DNA from: CAZGUG01 sp964529035
Lineage (GTDB): Bacteria; Bacillota; Clostridia; Ch29
Length of the DNA: 26,296 bases
Direction of reading: 5' to 3'
Assembly: GCA_964529035.1 (NCBI GenBank)
Contig: CAZGUG010000027.1
Coordinates: 1 to 26,296, forward strand
The position numbers and the translations under genes are program-made. A model generated the notes under the pieces. The model was not told the origin of the DNA. It did no database searches and was given only the letters and a program-made list of their open reading frames with translations. This document shows, one piece after another, positions 15,829-24,592 of this stretch; the first letter of the stretch is position 1, and the number at the start of each line of letters is the position of its first letter.

Positions 15829-16260
15829 ATGGATGAAAATTACCAAGAAAGAATAAAAAAATTATCACCATTGCAGTACAGAGTAACCAGGGAAAACGGA
15901 ACTGAACCGCCCTTTAATAACGAGTACTGGGACCACAAAGAAGAGGGCATCTACGTGAACATAATAACCGGCCAGCCCCTTTTTAGTTCCAGAGACAAAT
16001 TTAATTCCGGGTGCGGCTGGCCCAGCTTCACGAAACCGATAGGCAAAGAGCAAGTCACTGAAAAAACAGACACAAGTCACAACATGATAAGAACCGAGGT
16101 AAGGAGTAAGGAAGGAGACGCCCACCTTGGCCACGTTTTTACCGACGGACCGAAACCGACGGGCTTGAGGTACTGTATAAACAGCGCTGCCCTGAGATTT
16201 GTTCCCGCAAAGGACCTGGAAAAGGAAGGGTACGGGGAATATATGAAACTCTTTCAATAA
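15829..16260 (+). CDS. msrB: Peptide-methionine (R)-S-oxide reductase
   Basis: Reduces methionine-R-sulfoxide in oxidised proteins, using thioredoxin to reset the enzyme. 143 residues, normal for a single-domain MsrB. Seen: YWDHKEEGIYV, the SGCGWPSF motif with Cys62 (the position of the resolving or recycling Cys), RTEVRS, then HLGHVFTDGPKPTGLRYCIN with Cys116 as the catalytic residue. The two CxxC zinc motifs of some MsrB proteins are absent. Start choice: TTG at 15802 also opens the frame, but AGGAG lies eight bases before ATG 15829. The last 55 or so codons (from 16088) are duplicated 9 kb away at 25287. No terminator follows this copy; the next gene is convergent and starts its stop codon 19 bases later. 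Confidence 0.96.
   Translation: MDENYQERIKKLSPLQYRVTRENGTEPPFNNEYWDHKEEGIYVNIITGQPLFSSRDKFNSGCGWPSFTKPIGKEQVTEKTDTSHNMIRTEVRSKEGDAHLGHVFTDGPKPTGLRYCINSAALRFVPAKDLEKEGYGEYMKLFQ
16088..16252 (+). repeat. Left copy of the msrB-derived direct repeat flanking the restriction island
   Basis: From TAAGAACCGAGGT to the end of msrB this stretch matches 25287-25453 in the same orientation, about nine identical bases in ten by hand alignment with one single-base gap. It is the functional 3' end of msrB. The similarity stops abruptly at its upstream side and fades at the last few codons. Confidence 0.9.
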
Positions 16261-16278
16261 TTGTAATACAAGTTATAT

Positions 16279-16995
16279 CTAAACACCTAATACTATATCG
16301 TAATCCAGTTTCTTTTTCCGTTCCTGCCAATCAGGCATATATATCGTTAAAAAGTCATAGAAGTCTTTGTTGTGATGCGGATATAAAAAATGCGCCAATT
16401 CATGAAGTATAACATATTCTATACACGGTAAAGAAGCCTTGTATAGGTAAAAATTCAGATTAATTCGCCCCATTTTTCTGCTGCAACTGCCCCATAATGT
16501 AGCCATTTTTTTTACTACAACTTTCGGCTTTCCTATTCCATGTTTCTGTATAATAGGGTAAAGCTCATCAACAACCCCTATAAAATACTCCTTTGCAGCT
16601 CGTTGCCACCAATTGTTGAATTGTTTATCGATATCCTCCTGGTCGTTTGGATTAGTAGTGTATAGAAATAACTTTGTATCACTTTTGATTATTCGCTTTC
16701 GATTAGCTGCTTCAACGTATATAACCAATTGCCTTCCCAAAATGCGGGTGGAAACACCTGAACGGATATTAGCTTCTTTTTCAATAGCTTTTGTATTCTC
16801 AAACCTTTCTATTTTATCTGCTACCCATTTCTGCTTTTGATTCAAAAAATCTGAAATCCATTCATCTGTAGTCCCAAACGGAACGGACATACTAATTTCG
16901 CCAGAAGGAAACACCCTCAGGCGAACAGTTTTCATATCCTTATGTGTCACAAGCACCGGCAGCGATTTACCGTTAACGCTTACGTTATAGTCCAT
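16279..16995 (-). CDS. YgjP-like (DUF45/WLM-type) zinc metallopeptidase associated with HsdR
   Basis: A 238-residue putative zinc peptidase. Seen: an N-terminal beta-rich part with VRLRVFPSGEISMSVPFG (25-41), the WGSCSRK segment at 169-174 typical of the YgjP family, and HELAH at 198-202 with further His at 207-208 in the HHNKDF stretch, giving the zinc-binding and catalytic residues. Such genes often sit next to hsdR in type I loci, and their role is not settled; removal or processing of restriction subunits is one idea. The ATG at 16995 comes two bases after the hsdR stop, so translation is probably coupled. It is the last gene of the island and converges on msrB; no terminator was seen. 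Confidence 0.88.
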   Translation of the reverse strand: MDYNVSVNGKSLPVLVTHKDMKTVRLRVFPSGEISMSVPFGTTDEWISDFLNQKQKWVADKIERFENTKAIEKEANIRSGVSTRILGRQLVIYVEAANRKRIIKSDTKLFLYTTNPNDQEDIDKQFNNWWQRAAKEYFIGVVDELYPIIQKHGIGKPKVVVKKMATLWGSCSRKMGRINLNFYLYKASLPCIEYVILHELAHFLYPHHNKDFYDFLTIYMPDWQERKKKLDYDIVLGV

Positions 16996-16997
16996 AA

Positions 16998-19900
16998 TTA
17001 ATACCTACTTATTGCCGTTTTCATCGAATTTTCGATGAGAAGATCAATTTTTTCGATTGGTAGTCCAAGTCCGTGTTCCTCAGAAAAATCCCATATTAAA
17101 TCGTCTAACGCTTGATTCATTTTTTTATGGATCGCTGTACTTGACCGCCAATCTACACGAGCCAGAGATTTAATAGCAGTATTCGTTTCGGAAGCCAGCC
17201 TACCTACTGCCTCCTCAAATTCTTCAGTTGGATTCACGCAATAGCTTGTTAGCGTTTCTGCCACTACCCCATAAAATGCTTTTGCATCGTTATCTTCCTC
17301 AATACAGGAAGGATATGTACAACCGACAAAACCCTCGCGTATATCTTCCGCCATCTTGCGCATAGATGCAAAATATGCATTTTCATCACGGGATTTTTTG
17401 TATTTGGTTAATGTATCACGAATGCGCTCAGAAAAACGTTTGTAAAGAAGCGGGTCTTCATATCTGCGTGCTTCCAATTCGGAGACCAAGCGAGTACGGA
17501 TATACTCTGCCTTTGCCTTTTGTCCTTCAATCTCTTCAAGCTGTTTTTCCATAGCCGCTTTATCATGTATAGCGATAGGCTCAACCAAAATCTCTACCGG
17601 CTCTGACGTTACAAAGGTATTGAGAAGACTGCGGATTCCATCCTCATACTTGCGGAAATCCACTTTCTCTGCATAGATTTTCATAAGCGAAGTCCTTAAT
17701 TTTTGGAAAAACAATAAATCTTTTTTGTATTCCTGCATTTGATCAAAGCCGACGGCTTCATAGAGCGAATAGCTTCCAACAGCAAGCTCCATTAGCTTGG
17801 AGAATGTCGAAAGTTTCTCATAAAAGTCTTTCCGAAGCGCCTTGCAAATCTCCTCATCGTCTTTTTCAAAAAAGGCATACCATGCTCTTGGATTGCCACG
17901 GTCGAATTCCTGAGTGCCAAAGAATGCCCAAAGCTCTGCATGGGCCTTGAACAGGGCTTCTTTTTGTTCGTTTGCAGTAAATATTGAACCCATTAAGTCT
18001 GATGCATCAAAACCGTCTAATCCTGATTCATTATCGCTATAAAGTTCCATAGCTGAATTCAGCTTTGCAAACAAGCCCCAATAGTCTACAATCAATCCAA
18101 ATTCCTTGCCCTGCCAAATCCGGTTTACCCTGGCAATAGCCTGCAAAAGAGTATGGTCTTTCATGGATTTATCTACATACAAGACCCCTAATGGAGGTGC
18201 GTCAAAACCTGTCAGTAGCATATCCTTAACAATTACAATATCTAAATCATCGCCACCCACAATATTGTTTTTTACGTGCTCTTCGTAGTCTTCACGTTTT
18301 TGGCCGAACCGCGGTTCCACCTCTTTCTTAAAAAAATCTCTAATTTTCTGCTTGTTCTGCGTTGTAATCACACCTTCATCGCCTTCGGCTTCAACTGATT
18401 CGTCACAAATCAGCGCAGCCGCCCGCACTCCACCCAATCGATTAATTGCATGCTGCAAATCGATTGCCGCAACACGTGAAGATGCAGCTACCATTGCCTT
18501 ATAGCCACGAGGTTTGCAATAAGTGGTAAAATGCTCATGAATGTCAAACGCGATCATCGCAAGTCGTTGCTCCGTCTGTGCCAAAGGCAGGAATCGACTC
18601 CATTTCTGCCTCAAATCTTCCTGCTGCATATCGTTGAGGGGAGCTAAAATATACTTCAAATAATCGTCGATTTTATCGTTAGGAACAGACTGCGGAATAT
18701 ATCTGCCTTCATAAACAAGCGGTACAATCACGCCGTCTCGGATGCCATCCTCAAAACGATATGGTTCACCAATCAGTTTCCCAAACTTTCGATAAGTGTT
18801 ATTCTTGTCCTTTTTGAGAAGCGGCGTGCCCGTGAAGCCGATCTTTATTGCGTTTGGCAAAACCTGATTCATCATATTATGGAATTCTCCGGTATGACTG
18901 CGATGGCTTTCATCAACCAGCAAAAAGACATTATCAGCCAATATCTTTGTGCGGCCGCGGGCAGCAGTCTCAAATTTGTTTATCGTAGTTGTAATGATGG
19001 TCTCTCCATCATTCTTAAGCAGTGCAATAAGTCCTTTACCGGTGGTGGCTTCGGCAGGCTGCATGCCTGTGTGAATGAAATTGTCCCTAATCTGCTTAAC
19101 CAGGTTGATGCGATCGCACGCCAGCACAAAACGGGGGTTTTTTATGTACGGGTCGGCAATGATACGCTTTGTGAGCATAACCATAGTGAGCGACTTGCCG
19201 CTTCCTTGCGTATGCCAAATAACGCCGCCGCGTGAGCTGTTCCCATCTTCTCCTTTTATACGGCTAATGGCATTTTCCACCCCGAAAAACTGCTGATAAC
19301 GGGCAATCTTCTTCACATTATTGTCATATAGAATGTAATACCGAATCAGCGACAGCAAGCGCTCTTTTGAAAGCAGAGATACAATCGCCTTATCCTGCTT
19401 AGCCACAAGATTTTCGCCGGTATAACGCCTTGCCGCATCCATCTGCCAAGCCTTGTTTTCCTTGCCAAGTTCCATCCACTTGCTGAAGAACTCCTGCGGC
19501 GTGCCGGCAGTGGCGTACTTCACCTCGTTTGGATTCATGGCTATGACAAGCTGTATATACTTAAAGAACTGCGGGATGTAGTCAGGCTGCCAGTTACGGA
19601 TGTTTTGCTTAACGCCTTCTTCCACATCAACTCCAGATTTTTTGCACTCAATCACTACGACGGGAATCCCATTTACGAGGATAACAATATCGGGACGGGC
19701 AAACTTTCCGTTTGGTCGTTCCACCGAGAATTCGTCCGTCACCTGCCAGATATTTTTTTCGGGGTGTTCCCAGTCGATATAATTAAGGTCAAAGGACTGG
19801 CGTCCACCGTCAAACAATTCCTCCTCACAGCTTTTTCCGAAAATCAGGTTGTCATAAATCATCTTGCTGGCGTACATGAGTCCCCGTTCCAATAGCACAT

Positions 19901-20141
19901 CCAGATCGCGTATGGCAGAGCCTATAGAGCGATCCGAAAAAGGTGTCATCTTGCCTCGATAGCGAAAAGACTGCGAAGACATAAACTCCTTCATCACATC
20001 AGGAAATACTACATTAGAGAGGCAACCGCGCTTTTGCTCGGCTTCTGCTCTCGGCATGTATTTGTATCCCATCGCCTGCAGTTGCCGGATAGCCCTGTCC
20101 TGCGACTCCGGTCGTTCATCAAAAATTGTATGGTCAGTCAT
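16998..20141 (-). CDS. hsdR: Type I restriction enzyme R subunit (nuclease and DNA translocase)
   Basis: Motor and nuclease subunit of a type I restriction enzyme: with HsdM and HsdS it translocates DNA using ATP and cuts unmodified DNA far from the recognition site. 1047 residues, within the normal range. Seen: the N-terminal nuclease domain with Asp151 (RPDIVIL) and ECK at 165-167 (D...ExK motif), Walker A TQGSGKS at 311-317, a DESH box at 410-413, TGTPLL and ARVNRIWQG of the second helicase domain, then a helical C-terminal part. No key residue is missing, so it looks active. Start choice: GTG at 20150 also opens the frame, but GAGGTG lies six bases before ATG 20141. The start overlaps the previous gene by eight bases. 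Confidence 0.95.
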   Translation of the reverse strand: MTDHTIFDERPESQDRAIRQLQAMGYKYMPRAEAEQKRGCLSNVVFPDVMKEFMSSQSFRYRGKMTPFSDRSIGSAIRDLDVLLERGLMYASKMIYDNLIFGKSCEEELFDGGRQSFDLNYIDWEHPEKNIWQVTDEFSVERPNGKFARPDIVILVNGIPVVVIECKKSGVDVEEGVKQNIRNWQPDYIPQFFKYIQLVIAMNPNEVKYATAGTPQEFFSKWMELGKENKAWQMDAARRYTGENLVAKQDKAIVSLLSKERLLSLIRYYILYDNNVKKIARYQQFFGVENAISRIKGEDGNSSRGGVIWHTQGSGKSLTMVMLTKRIIADPYIKNPRFVLACDRINLVKQIRDNFIHTGMQPAEATTGKGLIALLKNDGETIITTTINKFETAARGRTKILADNVFLLVDESHRSHTGEFHNMMNQVLPNAIKIGFTGTPLLKKDKNNTYRKFGKLIGEPYRFEDGIRDGVIVPLVYEGRYIPQSVPNDKIDDYLKYILAPLNDMQQEDLRQKWSRFLPLAQTEQRLAMIAFDIHEHFTTYCKPRGYKAMVAASSRVAAIDLQHAINRLGGVRAAALICDESVEAEGDEGVITTQNKQKIRDFFKKEVEPRFGQKREDYEEHVKNNIVGGDDLDIVIVKDMLLTGFDAPPLGVLYVDKSMKDHTLLQAIARVNRIWQGKEFGLIVDYWGLFAKLNSAMELYSDNESGLDGFDASDLMGSIFTANEQKEALFKAHAELWAFFGTQEFDRGNPRAWYAFFEKDDEEICKALRKDFYEKLSTFSKLMELAVGSYSLYEAVGFDQMQEYKKDLLFFQKLRTSLMKIYAEKVDFRKYEDGIRSLLNTFVTSEPVEILVEPIAIHDKAAMEKQLEEIEGQKAKAEYIRTRLVSELEARRYEDPLLYKRFSERIRDTLTKYKKSRDENAYFASMRKMAEDIREGFVGCTYPSCIEEDNDAKAFYGVVAETLTSYCVNPTEEFEEAVGRLASETNTAIKSLARVDWRSSTAIHKKMNQALDDLIWDFSEEHGLGLPIEKIDLLIENSMKTAISRY

Positions 20142-20787
20142 CTCTATCACCTCGTCTAATACTATAAACGTCTATAGGCTGTGAACCGTCCTTCCGGGAA
20201 TTATAAAGAACGGGTATATAATCATTAAGCGTTATGCCTGCATTTACCATAGCAAGGTCAATAATTGGTTCAAATGACTTAAATTCAGCATTTTCAAACA
20301 AGCCATAACTGAAATAAATATCCGGGGTCAGTTTTTTCATTGCATGGTGCCACATAGAAAATCGATTCTGTAGAAATAAATACGCTTCACGGCTTATAGC
20401 ATTTGCTATGATACGGTTTTTCCCTCTAAGATGCACAGGAAGGATTTCGTATATGAAAGTATATATCCAAATTGCAGCCCTTTCTTCATTATCTTTTGAA
20501 CTTGCCAGCATCTCAACAGTACGTAATGTACCTTTATTTAGCACCGTGCCAAAATACATGAACTCTTCCGGTTTAGTAGTTACATATTTGATTCTGTCTT
20601 TATACTGACTTTTCAGAATCCAGTCATAGCCATATATACATCGTCTTTTATTCTCATACGGAACATAAATATGCTCAACGAGGAATGGTGCCTTAACCTT
20701 GGGAAATCTGTAAATAGCACAGCTATTCCAATAATCAAAAATATCTTCCCATTTTACAAAGTACTCTTCGAAAAGTTTATTACTCAT
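20134..20787 (-). CDS. Unrecognised protein encoded between hsdS and hsdR
   Basis: A 217-residue protein that I cannot assign to a family. Seen: a rather aromatic sequence (many Tyr, Phe and Trp), an N-terminal segment EEYFVKWEDIFDYWNSC, a middle with KRRCIYGYDWILKSQYKDR, a hydrophobic helix IWIYTFIYEILPVHL and a charged end RRGDRDD. No signal peptide and no obvious nuclease, helicase or methylase motif. Start choice: ATG at 20787 has GAGGG seven bases upstream and overlaps the hsdS stop as ATGA; a longer start would lie inside hsdS. Its own stop overlaps the hsdR start. Being locked between two restriction genes by overlaps suggests it works with the HsdS/HsdR complex, but this is inference only. 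Confidence 0.8.
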   Translation of the reverse strand: MSNKLFEEYFVKWEDIFDYWNSCAIYRFPKVKAPFLVEHIYVPYENKRRCIYGYDWILKSQYKDRIKYVTTKPEEFMYFGTVLNKGTLRTVEMLASSKDNEERAAIWIYTFIYEILPVHLRGKNRIIANAISREAYLFLQNRFSMWHHAMKKLTPDIYFSYGLFENAEFKSFEPIIDLAMVNAGITLNDYIPVLYNSRKDGSQPIDVYSIRRGDRDD

Positions 20788-21992
20788 ATTTTTACCCTCA
20801 CAAGCCCTGTCAGCAAAAGCTGCATCAGGGATTTTTTCTTTGCATGCCACTGGGCAAGCTCCTGCTCCAGCAGGTCGATCTCCTGGTCGGAATATGAAAG
20901 CAGCTGTTCTATGCGCCAGATAATATTGTTCGAGTATAATGGAACTTCAAGCTTCCTTATATCATCGCCACAAATAGCGTCAAATGTGCTACCTTGTGAA
21001 ACCCTTATCCACTTTTCTTCAAAGAACAGTAAAAACTGGTATATATACTCAGTATGCTTTTTGGGTCTAATGGCACACATTCCTCTACCAATACATGCTT
21101 TCATCGTACTTTTTGAAACATGTCCAACAGGTGCACGAACTGATAATAGTAAATCTTCTTGATTACATGTCTTTGTTGGCGCAGTTGTATATTGCCTTGG
21201 TTCTGGTAGTCGTCCATTAATGTCAGCATTACCTTGGATTAACGGCAACCCTTCCTGATTGCTATTATAGGTATTGGAGCCCGGAGATTGTCCCATAAGG
21301 ACTTCAGCGAAGGCTTCTAGCCGTTCAACACGTTCTTTATTATTAAATATTTTTTGCATAAGCCATTTTTTCTGGCGGCATTTTTCCTCAATAAGCTGCT
21401 TTTTTAACTCGATAACCTTGTCGCAGTGAGTGAGTATTTCCGCAATTCTCTCCTGCTCTTTGGTCGGCGGAATATAGCATGGTAACTTCAAAAAAGCAGG
21501 TTTGCTCATTACTCGGTTTCGTCCGGCACCGCCAGGAGATATATATCCAAGCATATTCTTAAAAAACCCTTGTGTTATTACCGCCTTGTAGAATTCTGGG
21601 CAATTTCCGTTGTTAAACACATATGTTGGAAATCGATGTGATACCAAAAGTCCTTCGTCGGCTTTTTTTGCCAAGGCAACGGCATGCTCCCAAGCAAAAG
21701 TAATATTGACAATAAGATCGTTTGATTTAACCGCGTAAAGTTCCTCCATATTTACTTCGTCTGGATTCTTAACAAGCTCGTGGAACGCACCTTTTGCATG
21801 GCTACGAATCCTAATCCTCCAATACGCTTCTGTAGGTTTAGGGACAGGCCGTTGTTCATTATGTAGCACATCTGACATTTGCCCTATTGCCCAATCATAT
21901 GGAGCGATTCCAATATCCTTTGTTCTTCTATAGCCCTCTGGCACCTCACCCCGCCGCACCTGTTCGATTCGTTCTTTTATCTCTGCCTTCAC
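20784..21992 (-). CDS. hsdS: Type I restriction specificity subunit, two target-recognition domains
   Basis: DNA-recognition subunit of the type I enzyme, 402 residues, normal for a full HsdS. Seen: a first target-recognition domain (about 30-185), a central helical spacer with PPTKEQERIAEILTHCDKVI followed by a Lys/Glu-rich coiled coil to about 220, a second recognition domain (about 225-365) with QGNADINGRLP and LLLSVRAPVGHVS, and a second coiled-coil spacer ending SLMQLLLTGLVRVKI. Each domain reads one half of a bipartite site. The two domains are clearly different, so the target should be asymmetric. Start choice: GTG at 21992, overlapping the rhuM stop as GTGA; no nearer upstream option exists and the next Met is inside the first domain. 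Confidence 0.94.
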   Translation of the reverse strand: MKAEIKERIEQVRRGEVPEGYRRTKDIGIAPYDWAIGQMSDVLHNEQRPVPKPTEAYWRIRIRSHAKGAFHELVKNPDEVNMEELYAVKSNDLIVNITFAWEHAVALAKKADEGLLVSHRFPTYVFNNGNCPEFYKAVITQGFFKNMLGYISPGGAGRNRVMSKPAFLKLPCYIPPTKEQERIAEILTHCDKVIELKKQLIEEKCRQKKWLMQKIFNNKERVERLEAFAEVLMGQSPGSNTYNSNQEGLPLIQGNADINGRLPEPRQYTTAPTKTCNQEDLLLSVRAPVGHVSKSTMKACIGRGMCAIRPKKHTEYIYQFLLFFEEKWIRVSQGSTFDAICGDDIRKLEVPLYSNNIIWRIEQLLSYSDQEIDLLEQELAQWHAKKKSLMQLLLTGLVRVKI

Positions 21993-23002
21993 TTTTTGTC
22001 ACCCGCCCTGCCCAGAAACCTTTTTTCTGCACTTTCTATTGAAGCAATATAGTCACGCTCCACCTGCGTCAGTTCGTCCTGCGTCATGGCCTTGTATTTT
22101 TTGAATTCCCGTTCCGCCTTTTCTGCAGCAAGTGCTGCGGAAATCTTTCCTGCACCGGTCAGTATATCACGTTCGCTAATAGCTAAAAAATCGTCCAGTT
22201 TCTTAATCCAGTCTTTCATATACATTGGTTTACGGCTGTTTGCTTGGAGTTCAGCAAAATCAAGATACATAGACACAATGCGGTTAAGCGTGTCCAATTC
22301 TTCCTCTATAAGATAATTCTTAGCAATTTTTGCTTCGGCTAGTGTTGGCTTTGAGCCTTTGTAGGAGGTCATTCCCATCATTGGTTTTTTGGCATCAGCG
22401 CGAAGCATTATTAGTTCAGAAGCTGTATGCCCGTGTGATGCCCAGTGCATTTTATTCTGAACCACCTGGAAAAACTGCTGAGTTTGTGTTGCATTGGGAC
22501 TATAGTCTATGCTTGTGGCGTAGATATCCAATACTTTACGCCAGAATACTTTTTCACTGGAACGAATATCCCGAATGCGCGCCAGCAGCTCGTCAAAGTA
22601 GTTTCCGCCTCCGGCCTTTTTAAGCAGTTCATCATTCATAGCAAATCCTTTTACAAGATACTCCTTTAAAACCGTATTCGCCCAGATGCGGAATTGCGTG
22701 CCGCGCAAGGATTTAACACGATAACCAACGGAGATTATTACGTCAAGGTTATAATACTTCGTGGGATACCTTTTTCCATCGGCAGCAGTTGTCAAGTATT
22801 CCTTGACAACTGAATCCCTGTTTAGTTCACCTTCTTTGAAACAATTATTAATATGCAGGCTGATATTTTGCTTAGTTGTTTGAAAAAGCTCCGCCATTTG
22901 TGTTTGTGTCAGCCAAACAGTTTCATTCTCCATTCGAACATCAATCTTTGTATCGCCGTCTTCTGTTTGGTAAATCAGCATTTCTGTATTGTTTTCATTC
23001 AT
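21989..23002 (-). CDS. rhuM: RhuM-family protein in the restriction operon
   Basis: A 337-residue RhuM-family protein, named after a Salmonella pathogenicity-island gene and often found inside type I restriction loci; its molecular function is not established. Seen: the N-terminal IDVRMENETVWLTQTQMAELF (20-40), followed by QTTKQNISLHINNCF, which looks like a helix-turn-helix, then KYYNLDVIISVGYRVKSLRGTQFRIWA, the most conserved part of the family, and a long helical C-terminal half with GHTASELI and charged helices. Possible roles are DNA binding or control of the restriction enzyme. AAAGGAG lies eight bases before the ATG, which overlaps the hsdM stop as ATGA; the end overlaps hsdS. Confidence 0.92.
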   Translation of the reverse strand: MNENNTEMLIYQTEDGDTKIDVRMENETVWLTQTQMAELFQTTKQNISLHINNCFKEGELNRDSVVKEYLTTAADGKRYPTKYYNLDVIISVGYRVKSLRGTQFRIWANTVLKEYLVKGFAMNDELLKKAGGGNYFDELLARIRDIRSSEKVFWRKVLDIYATSIDYSPNATQTQQFFQVVQNKMHWASHGHTASELIMLRADAKKPMMGMTSYKGSKPTLAEAKIAKNYLIEEELDTLNRIVSMYLDFAELQANSRKPMYMKDWIKKLDDFLAISERDILTGAGKISAALAAEKAEREFKKYKAMTQDELTQVERDYIASIESAEKRFLGRAGDKK

Positions 23003-24579
23003 ATGCCCAGCTCCTTTAGATACTTATCCATCTGAGCCTCAACATCCACAAGTTCCGCCTTGATACGGGCTATATTTCTTCGCACCTCTTCTATATCAAT
23101 AAGCTCTTCTTCCTCAAAGGTATCAACATAGCGAGGTATATTAAGGTTAAAGTCATTAGCTTTAATCTCGTCAAAGCTAGCCACATGGGCAAATTTATCT
23201 ACATCCTTTCTTGCAGTATAGGCATCCAGTATATCTATGATATGCTTTTCTTCCAGTTTATTCTGATTTTTATCCTTTTTGTACCGAAAGTTGCCTTCCG
23301 AGTCCTTACCAGACGCGTCAATAAATAATACATCATCCGTGGCGCGATTCTTTTTAATGACTAGAATACATGCCGGAATGCTTGTCCCATAAAAGAGGTT
23401 TGCTGGAAGCCCGATAACAGCATCAAGCAGGTTTTTTTCGATAACTGTTTGTCGGATGCGCCCTTCTGCGGCACCGCGAAACAAAACACCGTGGGGGACT
23501 ACCGCCGCCATGCGTCCGTGTGATTTAAGGCTATGTATCATATGGAGCAAAAATGCCCAGTCCCCCTTGCTAGCAGGAGGAACGCCCCAGTCAAAGCGAT
23601 GATATTTATCCAGGTTAGCAGTAATTTTAAATCTTTTCTTGTTGCCAGTATCACCGTCCTGTCCACCTCCGGGGTTAAACCCCTCGGCCCATTTATCCTG
23701 CGAGAACGGCATATTTGCCACAATGACATCAAACTGCTTTAGGTTACCGTCCGAATCGAGGTGCATGGGATTTGCAAGCGAATCACCCCAAGCTATATTC
23801 GAACTGTCGACATGTATGTCATGGATGAATAGGTTCATACGTGCCATAGACCATGAGGATCCGTTCATCTCCTGGCCATAAATCGCCACTTTTTCGACAT
23901 CCGCCTGCTTAGCGGTGCGAATAAGTAATGATGCCGATCCACAGGTCGGGTCATAAATCACTTCGTCGTTACGTGGCGCAGTTAAGCGAGCCATCAGTTC
24001 AGATACCATTGTGGGCGTAAAAAAGGATCCTGCCTTTTTCCCTGCTTCGGAGGCGAATTCGCCAATCATGTATTCATAGGCATCCCCAATAATATCTGCC
24101 GGGTCTTTGCCAATCTCTGTTTCAATGTGGGACGGCTGTAAGTCAAGTGGCTGGAAGTCCTCAAGCAAAGTACGAAGCTTGGTATTTTTCTGCTGCGGAT
24201 TACCAAGCATTGCTTCGCTGTTAAAGTCAATACTACGAAAGACCCCTCGCAGTTCGGCGTTGCCGTCCTCAATCCCACGCAACGCCTCATTGATTTTAAC
24301 ACCGATTTGAGGATCAAAACGGTTTTCGTAAAGGTAACCAAAGCGCTGGGTATCACCAAGATTAAATGGCAGGTTTTTTTTGGCACGGTCAATACGAACG
24401 GTATTGTCACCGTATTTCTTCTTTAGCTCTTGTAAGTATTCCTCATATGTATCATCAAGGTATTTCAAAAATAGCATGGAAAGCACAAAATCTTTATAAT
24501 TAGCAGCATCGATTGTTCCCCGAAAAGTACCGGCTGCTTTCCATAATGTATTTTTTATATCCTCTAATCTTGTTCCCAT
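22999..24579 (-). CDS. hsdM: Type I restriction-modification DNA methyltransferase subunit
   Basis: N6-adenine methyltransferase subunit that protects host sites and forms the core of the type I complex with HsdS. 526 residues, normal length. Seen: the N-terminal HsdM helical domain (FVLSMLFLKYLDDTYEEY, 31-48), the FFTP segment near 186, the S-adenosylmethionine motif I DPTCGSASLL at 210-219, and the catalytic motif NMPF at 289-292. In many HsdM proteins this motif reads NPPF; the Met at the second position is a known variant in this branch. GGAGGAG precedes the ATG. It lies 13 bases after the half-size S gene and overlaps rhuM by four bases. Confidence 0.96.
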   Translation of the reverse strand: MGTRLEDIKNTLWKAAGTFRGTIDAANYKDFVLSMLFLKYLDDTYEEYLQELKKKYGDNTVRIDRAKKNLPFNLGDTQRFGYLYENRFDPQIGVKINEALRGIEDGNAELRGVFRSIDFNSEAMLGNPQQKNTKLRTLLEDFQPLDLQPSHIETEIGKDPADIIGDAYEYMIGEFASEAGKKAGSFFTPTMVSELMARLTAPRNDEVIYDPTCGSASLLIRTAKQADVEKVAIYGQEMNGSSWSMARMNLFIHDIHVDSSNIAWGDSLANPMHLDSDGNLKQFDVIVANMPFSQDKWAEGFNPGGGQDGDTGNKKRFKITANLDKYHRFDWGVPPASKGDWAFLLHMIHSLKSHGRMAAVVPHGVLFRGAAEGRIRQTVIEKNLLDAVIGLPANLFYGTSIPACILVIKKNRATDDVLFIDASGKDSEGNFRYKKDKNQNKLEEKHIIDILDAYTARKDVDKFAHVASFDEIKANDFNLNIPRYVDTFEEEELIDIEEVRRNIARIKAELVDVEAQMDKYLKELGI

Positions 24580-24592
24580 GGCAACTCCTCCA

